DNA of 64,000 bases, from positions 310,001 to 374,000 of the forward strand of contig RDEW01000043.1 in assembly GCA_011109175.1 (NCBI GenBank), read 5' to 3'. The stretch comes from Dicyema japonicum (lineage: Eukaryota > Dicyemida > Rhombozoa > Dicyemidae). The notes under the pieces were generated by a model. It had not been told where the DNA came from. It saw only the letters and a program-made list of their open reading frames with translations, and searched no databases. Every line of letters begins with the position of its first letter. The stretch's first letter is position 1. A program made the translations under genes and the position numbers. Below are positions 1-9,024 of the stretch, in pieces.

Positions 1-239
1 ACGATCTAATCTGCGAAATCGACTCAATGATCCAAATGACGACCAAGGATTCACGTGAGACTAGATGGCTTCGAGAGAGTTTCTCAGAGGAAACAGCATG
101 ACCATTCAAGCTCCATAAATTAAGTTCTCTTTTAACTGTTTAGTTTAAAAAATTAGTTAATTCAATGACATCGAATTTTGAGAACAAAAAACCATTAATT
201 TGAATACCTTCTTAAAAGCAGATCTGTAATGTTCATCGC

Positions 240-530
240 AAAGCAAAACTGAATTTGCTCAGCCCATTAGATATTTGGTCAAGAATTTCTTTCAACTGAT
301 CATTCTCTCTCCTTTTCTATCAGTGGGCTCATGTAATTCGCTTTTCTCAGGTGGCGCAGTGTCAAAATGAAAAAATCATTTTTCTTCTTCCCGCTCAACT
401 GGAAGGGTTCTCACAACTGTAAGGACTGGGCGTCTTCTTCCCTTTCCTTTAGTTCTGACTGGACTTGTGTGATATTGGAAAGTTTCTGTTTTTGCGACCG
501 TGGGAACTGGATACATCTAATTAATTTTTA
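240..530 (+). repeat. SINE family C copy
   Basis: This is the same roughly 350 bp repeat seen at 24490-24840 and 61400-61720. Shared words include the CTCAGGTGGCGC-like segment, the CAACTGTAAGGACTGGGCGTC segment near 415-435 and the end GGAACTGGATACATCTAATTAA. The copy stops at the first arm of the 3' hairpin, so the GTTAACTTCTCAGTGTATC arm and the TAA tail are missing. No coding potential is seen. Confidence 0.6.
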
Positions 531-716
531 AGGGCCACCCCCTCCATGTAAACATAATGACCATTTCACATTCTTCGAAGAATAAATTGACCGAAATCCA
601 GTAAGTCGCCAATAGAATCATTGTCTCTAATTCCGAGTCTGACTCTTGAACAGCTTTAACTTGAATGACACCGAAAATTCGTGAGGGCGGACAACTTACT
701 AAACATCCCTCTACGA

Positions 717-790
717 CAGGGGTGTTCAAACATGCGGCCGCGAGCCTCGATGGCGCAAAGTAATGTTTAGTGGAGTTCGTTAAATGCAAC
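717..790 (+). mobile_element. Candidate hAT transposon terminus
   Basis: The stretch starting CAGGGGTGTTCAAACA at 717 followed by a GCGGCC-rich segment looks like the terminal inverted repeat of animal hAT elements, which often begin CAGGGGTGT. The preceding eight bases CTCTACGA (709-716) could be the target-site duplication. An antisense ORF (517-789) covers the same DNA but matches nothing I recognise. The partner terminus was not found in the window, so this is a fragment at best. Confidence 0.35.
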
Positions 791-1369
791 AGTACCGTGC
801 AGCCCGATTTGATGCCTATAAAACAAAATATTTTAATTATTTTTTAATAGTATTTGTAAATCTTGTTTGTCAATGCCACGTGTTTTTCTGGAACTAAAAA
901 AACGGTGTTTGAAAAATGAAAAGAGAGTGTTTCAAAAAATGGGAATTTCTCTATTTTTTCAACGATTGATGGAAAAATACATCATCACCAGTTTATCGCT
1001 ATACCGAAAGAATACAACTTAAAAAAGCATTACCATTCCAATCATAGATCATACGATTATTTCGAAGGTACTAAGTTGTTTATTAACCAATAAGGTCCAA
1101 TGCGTGTTTCAAAGCTAAATGAATTACGAAATAATATGACTTCGTCACAGGGTCATTTCACAAAAAATTCACAATCGAAGTACTGCATCAGTTACTGCAA
1201 GCTATGAAATCAGGAGAATGCTTGCAATAAATGGGAAATCACATTGTGATTTCATCAAGCAATGTTCGTAGAGTCTACGATTTTTATCAAATATCTCAAA
1301 AATCACCAGAGATACGAAAATATTCCTAACCTGTTCTGGAGAGAGGTTCAAAATGTTCGACCTCGGCTT

Positions 1370-1432
1370 TGTCATTGGGATCACTTAGTTTCTCTTTTAA
1401 CTCAGTGATCCTGGGGAAATAATATTAATATA
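1370..1432 (+). repeat. Orphan LINE 3' hairpin and tail
   Basis: GGGATCACTTAGTTTC...CAGTGATCC followed by an A/T tail is the terminal hairpin of the CR1/Jockey-like LINEs in this window (stem GGATCAC/GTGATCC, seven base pairs). No LINE C-terminal coding sequence precedes it, so it may be a very short truncated copy or the end of a SINE. Confidence 0.5.
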
Positions 1433-1454
1433 AGCCCAAAATATTGTATCTAAC

Positions 1455-1885
1455 TTATCCTTCAGTGCTGAACGTGCTGAACAAATGTGAGAAGAAATCA
1501 ACCTCCTGAAATGCCTAACAGGTCTATGGAAAATCACCTATACTTAAAACGCTCTACTCACAGTACATCGAACCATGCATTTCACATGCGTGTACTTCAT
1601 GGAGACCACTGGCCTCTTATACGAACATCCAGAAAATCTCTCCGCAATCCAGAAAAGGGCCTTTAAACTAACTGAAAGATGGTATACAGGGGAAAATATC
1701 ATATCACCGACGCCCATAAGATACTAATCGAAAAAAACAAAAATGGACACTAATGCCAAAAAGGAAGTGCTCACCCGCAACGAACTTGTGTAGGCTCAAG
1801 GGATCAACACCGAGCAAAGATGAGAGCCTGATCCAATTCGTCGGGATCACTTAGTTGTTTTCGGTTTAACAGTGGTCTTTGAAAT
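1455..1885 (+). mobile_element. CR1/Jockey-like LINE, 3' fragment
   Basis: The conceptual translation, with frame changes, gives pieces of the LINE C-terminal domain: CEKK near 1490, LLKCLTGLWKIT near 1510, YIEPC near 1560, a KRAFKLTERW-like segment near 1655, and CVGS...QHRAKMRA near 1785-1830. The copy then enters GGGATCACTTAGTT, the first arm of the family's terminal hairpin. It is 5'-truncated and broken by several stops, so it is inactive. Confidence 0.7.
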
Positions 1886-2450
1886 TAACTTTAATTTAAT
1901 AGTGACTTGTTTATAGTTTGTTGTATTGTTAATGCTGTCCTTTAACGATCCACGACAGGGTTTCTACTAATGCCATCTAACACGTGTAATTGGATCTACT
2001 ATGCTTCCCATCCTTTCTGTTGATTACTCATTTCCTCGTACCAGTGCCTTCTCAATGAGTGGTTTTTTACTCCTTGGCTTTGAAGAACCTATGTTTTTCG
2101 CCCATTCTTGCTAATGACACACTCATTTGAGGAGACGCCCTTCGGTATTAAGGCATCAATAGGGATTATTTGACCTTCCTCGTCTCATTGGATTATTCTT
2201 TAGGATGTAAAAAGATATCGTTCGAGGAGATGTGAAACTATGAATATTCCCAACAAAATGACCACCAAGACAAATCTATTTATAACTAACACAATATTTA
2301 TAACTTTATAAAGCACTCCAGCTAGAATAGCCAAAAATATTTCTCATAGAAACGACTATTTAAAAGTAAATCGTATACTTGGTAGTTTCTTAGCCGGTTA
2401 AGCTATAGTATCTCTACAGGCTGACAGGACAAACCTACGACAAAAGAGGG
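1886..2450. other. Intergenic, no gene recognised
   Basis: The sequence is AT-rich with short ORFs only. I see no conserved protein segment and no clear member of the repeat families named elsewhere. Confidence 0.5.
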
Positions 2451-2454
2451 AAGA

Positions 2455-4695
2455 TGATAATTGAGACCTCCACCGCCTATGTATACTCAACGATCCTGCA
2501 TTTCATACAAAACACCTACTCGACGTAGCGATGAACCTTCTTCTATCGACATCTCATTGTCATCACCGTCCTTGGCCCCTCTTATTGACTGGTCAGTGAA
2601 GTATGACACCAGGAGTGACCACAATCAAATATTTTTGGAGGTCAAAACAAGGTCACGGATAAAAGGACAATGCCCAATGATAACTAACTACAGCCTTGCG
2701 AATTAGAGAGGATTCAAGGAATACGTCGATAATTGTATTGGACTATTAAATTTCCCCACTCTTCCCTCCGTCGAACAATTAGTGAAATGGTTCAACTCCA
2801 TTATAAACGATGCGAGAAGAAGTACATTCCTATGGGGAGACAACCTACGTCATCAAAACGTTTCAACACAACGACGAAACATTTGATCAGAGAACGAAAT
2901 AATCTAAAGATGGTAAAATCGCCAACAGAAGAGAACATCAGAAAAATACGAGAATTGAACAGAGAGATCGACAACAACATAAAGACAGAAAATGCAAATA
3001 GATGGACGAGACTATCGAAAACTCTCTTCAAAAACCCTTCAATGCAGAGAGTGTGGAAGTGGATCAAGAACATCAAAAGATCCTCCCCAGAGAGAAAAGT
3101 CGAAGTCTACATAAAACCAGACACTCTGATAAAATACTATACGTCTATCTCCTACAAGAAGTTTTCAAAAGAACACCAAGTATTCCTGAAAAAGATTGAA
3201 CCGAAACGCTCCGATGACTGGATCCTATTTACTAGCCAGGATGTTCGCAGAGCCATATCCAAGGCCAACAACTCAGAGGCCAAAGGACCAGACAACATAA
3301 CCACATGTGAACTGAAGCACCTAGGCCATCGAGCCCTGGAACTATTAGCCTATATCTTCAACCTATCCATTAACACAAATACAATCCCTGAAATATGGAA
3401 GAAGTCTCTAATCAAACCTATTAGAAAACCCAACAAACCAATAGATGAACCATCTTCCTATCGCCCAATATCTATTCTGAGTCCGGTCTCAAGGATCCTT
3501 GAGAGGCTTGTTTTGGAAAAAATACAAGACTCAATCTCAATACCTCCGACCCAGCACGGATTCCGGGATAACCATTCGACAACAACACACCTTACAACCC
3601 TCACACAATTCATTGCAGAAGGATTTAACTCCCCAAACCCCATCAGAGGACAGTACTTATATCCGTGGACATCACAAAAGCGTTCAGCTCAGTCCCTAGG
3701 AAACTCCTAACAAAGAAAATATACGAAACCAACATCCATCCGAACCTGAAACTTTGGCTTGGAAACTTCCTAAATGGAAAACGAGCACAAGTACTCTGCA
3801 ACAACATCAAATCAAGATCTCGCTATTTCCCAAATAGAGTCCCTCAAGGCTCCCCACTATCACCCCAACTCTTCAATCTCTACATAAACGACATGCCACA
3901 AACCTGTAATGAAAACTGTCTAATCCTCTCCTATGCCGACAATATCATTCTTGCCTCCAAGAACAGAAGCATTCAATCAGCGTCTCAGTTGGCTCAACAA
4001 ATGCTCGACAACCTGGAACTATGGCTCTCGAAGCGGAGACTCGACACATCAGCAGCAAAGTCCTTTGTCAAACTGTTTACCACCTACAAAAAACAGCTCT
4101 GTATCGAACCAAAAGTCTTTATGAAGAACGAAGCTATCTCTAATAACAAAACACCGAAGATTCTGGGAGTAACCTTTGATCAGGGACTCACTTTTATCCG
4201 GCATGTTGAAAACAAAGAACTCTGAAAAAATGAGAATTTTAAAAGTGCTCTCAAAAACACTTAGAGACCAAACTGGTGTCCTTGCCACGATTTACAAACA
4301 ATTTATCTGACCAACGATGGCGTATGCAAATCCTTCATGGGCAATGCAAATGTCACGATCTTCCTCATTGAAATTATCCGCAATCGAAGAGACTGCAATA
4401 AAGTTAATTGGACCAGAACACAATATCCAACCCATTGAAAACTTTTAATCGAACTACAACGGAAACTATTAAAGGAGGCTGTTCTACCGAGCTGCCCTCT
4501 ATTCCAAATACTATCGAATTATCTACAATCATACAGAAATTTTGAGCCGATGCCATGTCCAATGAGAAGAGCTGTTCAGGATTCTCGACCCCGCCGTACT
4601 CTTCCTCACCTTTGTCGGTCTGGGATCATTTAGTTATATGAGAACTTTTATTTCTTTCTCTTTGACCCAGTGATCCTGGAGGTAATAATAATAAT
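2455..4695 (+). mobile_element. CR1/Jockey-like LINE, EN remnant plus RT
   Basis: The largest LINE copy of this family. ORF 2461-2706 carries the end of the APE-type endonuclease (PTR, SPSLAP and SDHNQI segments). ORF 2733-3710 continues into the reverse transcriptase fingers (KGPDNI, SYRPISILSPVSRILE, QHGFR). After a frame change, 3665-4225 carries motif A (DITKAFSSV), motif B (VPQGSPLSPQLFNL) and ILGVTFD. The catalytic motif reads YADN rather than YADD, and there are frame breaks near 3660 and 4225. The end near 4620-4690 has the GGATCA...TGATCC hairpin and a TAATAATAAT tail. The copy is inactive. The 5' half of the endonuclease is missing. Confidence 0.85.
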
Positions 4696-4804
4696 CTCTA
4701 CAGTATTAATAGAACGAGGTTAAAGTCCCCCAATAGATATGACCGTGTTTATTAGAATAAAGTTAAAATAAAACCAGTAACGTACTTGGGTAACTAATCA
4801 AAGA

Positions 4805-5045
4805 CATTTATTTATTTAGAACCATAGGATCTCGAGAAAGAAAGACAGAAAAAATCGTCAGACAGTTCCCGCAATCAAAAGAGCCATCCAACGTATGTGG
4901 TCTCCCATTGTTCCCACTACCGTGCGAAAGAGCCTTCTCTCATCCCTGCAGAGGAATCCGATTGGGAAGGAGAACTTCCTAACCAATCGACTTACTTTTG
5001 ATCTGCGACTACGGGTCGTAGTTTCCGTGAGTACATGCACAATTT
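4805..5045 (-). mobile_element. LINE 3' fragment (FLCR subfamily)
   Basis: On the minus strand the ORF at 5040-4858 contains PIGFLCRDERR, FRTVVG and MALLIAG. These align with PIEFLCRRKRR, FRSEVG and RMLLEAG in the copy ending at 32310. The AAATAAATAAA tail lies at 4807-4820. This places a LINE end only about 110 bp upstream of the AFG2A start codon. Confidence 0.65.
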
Positions 5046-5154
5046 ACCCGAAAAAAATTTTGAAATATTTAAAAAATGATCATTATTAAATAAAAATTAA
5101 TTATAATATTTTTAATTAAAATAAATATTTATTAAATTCACGTTATAACTGATT
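5046..5154 (+). promoter_or_regulatory. A/T tract upstream of AFG2A
   Basis: About 100 bases are almost only A and T, rich in ATTAA/TTAAT words, and directly precede the start codon. Comparable tracts precede most recognised genes here, so this is probably the core promoter and short leader. No TATA box or initiator could be assigned. Confidence 0.4.
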
Positions 5155-8032
5155 ATGACAGCAAGGAAACGAAAAAACAAAATTTCTTCCTGCAATCAAT
5201 GTGGGGCTCTTGTAGCTGATGAGGAAAAGCACTTGGCTTCTTTTGGAGTCAATAATCACGAAATTATTGACTCCACTTTTCTATCCCCATTTGTATTTGA
5301 TCAAAAGTTGTTCACTTCCCGTACAGTTCCAATACCACTGGGTACTCTTTAGGCTAACCTTAGATGTTTTAAAGTTGTACAACGGGTATTACTCCGACTT
5401 CATTCTCATGAATCCTGAGGACATGAGACTGTGTGGCCTTATTATTGGGTCACAGTGTTTGATGGTCTCCATTGGTGGAAGTATGAGCAAGATTGTCACT
5501 GTCTTCGCTGACTCAGAGATTGTGAATTTATTCAGTGTTGGGATTCCATTGGATTTCGATCTAACTGGTCCCTTCATGATTAAAGCAGTCAATTCACATA
5601 CAAAGACGTCCACTACTTTGAAAATTATCAAGTTTTCTTTGAGTCTATTCTTCTAGTGTAAATCAGGATGAACTAGAAGACGAAGTCCGTCAGCACATAC
5701 ACTCACGTCTTGGTTTGCACGTGTTAAATATAGTAGTTGGTAATTATGTGATTTCTGGGGGAGAGAAGTCATTCTGGTATTTTGGAGAGTTCTGCACTGT
5801 TAAAATTGTCGATCTGAGTGAGGATCTTCCTTTAGACACCATATCTGAGACCGTAGTAGGAACATCTGTCTCCGAGAAGACTATGGAAAGTTATGCTGAG
5901 TTTCTTTCGGCATGTTCAGAGTTCGAATCCAACTCAGTTGACGAAGTTACTGCCAATTCTATAATAAATGGCCGCGGTTCTGAAGCTCCAATGATAAATT
6001 TTGAAGGATCCGACAATTTTTCTATTCAATTGACTGATTCATTCCCCTTTTCTATGAAGATCGTTCTGGTTGGGCAGGAAACTAAGATAAAATTCGATGA
6101 AAATGAGGCCAATAAGGAAATTCTAGCAGACAACCAGCCAATTTACTTGTCGAATATTGGTGGGATGACTAATCTAGTCGATAAGATGACGAATATTTTG
6201 AATTATTTCAATTCTGACGGTAATTCTGTATGATAATTCAAAGGATTTGGAAAATGTCCAGGAGTCTTAATATCTGGACCGCCTGGCTGTGGGAAGACGT
6301 CGTTGGTTCACGCGGTGGTGAATCAGTTTAACTCATATCTTTTTGTACTTTCTTCACACGAGTGCTATTTAGAGTAAACTTTGCCTAATCTTTCAGTCGG
6401 AGCAAATTTGATGCGAAAATTGCGGAGTTTTTTGCACGTGTTGGCAAATCTAAGAATTCCGTGGTACTGATTGAAGATGTCGACCTACTAGTACCCAGAA
6501 AATGCGAAACGGATACACAGCGCACTGTAAAATATTGCTTTCTGTCCAGATTAGATAGAATTATACACACAGTTGGGTTGTTTACTAAACATAGAATTCC
6601 GCCTTTGTGGTTTGCTGTACTAGTTTTCTCGAGCACGTGGACATTAGTCTTAGAAGGCGACTGGATTGCGAGATTGAAGTGCCAACTCCAAACTCAGCTG
6701 ATCGACTTGAGGTGCTATTCTGCTGATATGCTAGATTTTTAATGCCTGTTTAGCCAGACTGCCTTCAAATTGTGTTTTCCCAGATCAACTAGTTCATGCT
6801 TCTGAGATTGCCTGTGGATATGTGGCTGGGGATATTGCTTCTGTCTGCAGATTAGCCTATCGGGATGCCGTCATTAAGGGGGAACCAATCCAGTTGGACT
6901 TGCTAAGAGGACTCAAAGCAGTTAAACCCAGTTCCATGAAAGAACTTTCCCTGGACGTCCCTCAAGTTGATGTGTTGCTAATAGAAGGTTCGATGGGCCG
7001 ACATTGGCGGACTCGATAAAATAAAAGAGGGAATCATGCAATTGGTGGAATGGCCGATCGTACATCAGGAGGCTTTTTCCAGAATGGGGATAATGCCGCC
7101 ACGTGGAATACTTATGTACGGTCCGCCGGGGTGTTCGAAGACTATGATTGCTAAGGCAATTGCAAACGAGTCTCATTTTAATTTTATTAGCGTTAAGGTG
7201 GATATTTTTATAATTTCCTAGGGATCTGAACTTTTGAGTAAATTTGTCGGAGAGTCAGAGAAAATGGTGAGGGAGCTGTTCGCAAGAGCACGTGCAGCAT
7301 CACCAGCAGTTGTCTTCTTTGACGAAATTGACGCTTTGGCACCTGGAAGAGGCTCACATTCAGTCACAGACAGAGTCTTGGCTCAGTTATTAACGGAATT
7401 AGATGGAGTAGAGACTCTATGTCAGGTTGTGTTCATAGCAGCCACCAACAGGCCTGACATGATCGATCACGTGGGTCTTTAAGTTTATTTTAGGCTTTAT
7501 TGAGACCGGGAAGAGTGGATAGACTTGTATATGTGTCCCTCCCTGATGAGGCAAGTAGGAGAAAAATCTTTGATATTCAGTTGAAGCAGAAACCTCTAGC
7601 AAGGGACGTGGTTGTTGGAGACCTGGCTCGTTGTACTGATGGATATTCTGGGGCTGAGGTTGTGGTTTTATATATTTCTAGATTGTGGCGGTCTGTCAGG
7701 AAGCAGCCTTAGAGGCTCTTACGGAAAATATCAAAGCAAAATGTACCGAAGGGCGGCATTTTATTTTGGCTTTGAAGAAAATAAGGCCTCGGACAGATAT
7801 GAAATTGCTTGAAATTTACAAAAGTTTTTCGGGTTTTGTTATTAATTGAGTTGTAGAAATTAATTCAGCAGCTGGCGGGAGATTGACTGATTTAGGGGAA
7901 AATAATGATTCTGAGAACAGTGATGATGTGAAGGTTGGTGAAACTTCATCTAGTCTCCGATTTTTTGTTTCATCTGCTGTTTTGGGAACTCTATTTGCTG
8001 CTGGAGTTTATTTGGTTCTCAAAATTAAATGA
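5155..8032 (+). CDS. AFG2A: AFG2A/SPATA5-type AAA+ ATPase
   Basis: AFG2A is a tandem AAA+ ATPase that extracts maturation factors such as RLP24 from pre-60S ribosomes. Twelve exons join in frame into about 873 residues. The eleven introns are 5342-5363, 5632-5656, 6220-6243, 6374-6396, 6572-6594, 6712-6734, 6966-6987, 7198-7221, 7471-7493, 7659-7681 and 7833-7856 (all 22-25 nt, GT-AG). D1 has Walker A GPPGCGKT near residue 353 and a weak Walker B (LIEDVD). D2 has the family hallmark [13 protein letters not shown] near 602, Walker [11 protein letters not shown] near 659 and [10 protein letters not shown]1 keeps RRR instead of the usual arginine-finger region RRPGRFD. The last exon is unusual: an acidic linker is followed by a C-terminal hydrophobic segment containing [14 protein letters not shown] and a KIK end. 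The start ATG follows an A/T tract and gives the first exon without upstream alternatives. Confidence 0.93.
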
Positions 8033-8104
8033 CTACTTTTTTAATTTAATATATATTTTATTAATTTTGTGAAATTTTAGACAATTCACAGATTTTATAG
8101 TCTC

Positions 8105-8275
8105 AGATGGCTCAGTGTAATAAGCTCCGGACCTAAATCAGTTGGTTTCGTGTTCGAATCTCGCTGCTGGCAATTTGGTTGAAGGTTCCACACATGCTTC
8201 TGGGTTGACGAGTGACATCGTCGTCAGTGTTTCATCAGTGCGGAATCGGATTATTTTCTGGGACTAACTTAAAGA
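8105..8275 (+). repeat. SINE family A copy
   Basis: The head resembles a tRNA: an A-box-like GGCTCAGTGTAATAAG and a B-box-like GTTCGAATCTCGC. The body then shares GAAGGTTCCACACATG and GTCAGTGTTTCATCAGTGCGG with the minus-strand copies at 33680-33985 and 60195-60510. It lies just past the AFG2A stop. The 3' end is lost. Confidence 0.65.
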
Positions 8276-8389
8276 ATTGGAAAATCCCACCAAACTGAAA
8301 AATCGGACATTACCTTCCGTCTACATTTTGATGGATTTGTCTTAGATCGTGGAGTACGTTTATTTTTTAACTTCTTTATTAGTGGATTC

Positions 8390-8975
8390 TTAACCCTGTA
8401 AGCGTCAGCGATGACACATGTCGTTTCTAAGAAATTTACGTCATCTACGAATTATATGTCCGTTTTTTGTTATTCTGTGCCTACCTATAATGAATTTCAG
8501 GCCAAAAAGACAGAAATTACCTGAGAAAGGGACAAGTGATATTTTTGAAGGATCAAGTGACTTTGAGGATTAAGGCGATGAATCAGTGATGAACCATCTA
8601 GTGACGATGCTTCCGGTTACATCTTCCGATTAGTCGTCAGGCGGAAAAGAAAGATCACCTTTTAACTTTAATGCTGAAGGTGGCGTGAAATTCACAGTTA
8701 AAAATAAAGATAATTCGCTGGAGTTCTTTGATCAGTTTTAGGATGATTCTATTTTGGTTATTTGGTTACTCAGACTAATATTTTTATAAAACAATTTATC
8801 GACGAAAATCTTTGGACTGTTTCAAAAAAATCTCGTGCATTAAAATGGTTCGATACTAATGTTGATGAAAAAGACCAGTAAGAAATTGTGCGCAATGTAG
8901 AAAGGAAGATAAAGAAAAGGATATCGTATTGGTGCAAAGAGTGCGGAGTGGCTGTGAGTTGTGCCATGTTTTAGA
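8390..8975 (+). mobile_element. piggyBac-type remnant, internally deleted
   Basis: Broken reading frames give a piggyBac N-terminal region: RPKRQKLPEKGTSD and FEGSSDFED near 8500, KDNSLEFFDQF near 8710, and TNIFIKQFIDENLW followed by SKKSRALKWFDTNV near 8770-8865. It then jumps directly to RISYWCKECGVAVSCAMF near 8910-8970, which resembles the C-terminal cysteine-rich domain. The catalytic DDE core is absent. TTAACCCTG at 8390 could be the TTAA target plus terminus. The REL element starts just downstream. Confidence 0.55.
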
Positions 8976-9024
8976 AGTTGGAATACCAAATAAATATTTT
9001 TTAAATATGTAAAACTTTTATTTT

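Noticed and set aside
517-789. 90-codon antisense ORF as a gene
   Set aside because: It overlaps the probable hAT terminus and a SINE end; no A/T tract precedes it and no domain is visible.
5155-8032. Ciliate or nucleomorph origin because of tiny introns
   Set aside because: TAA, TAG and TGA all act as stops, and TOPBP1, RBM19, SFSWAP, the calmodulin ATG intron and CR1/RTE/piggyBac elements together fit an animal better.
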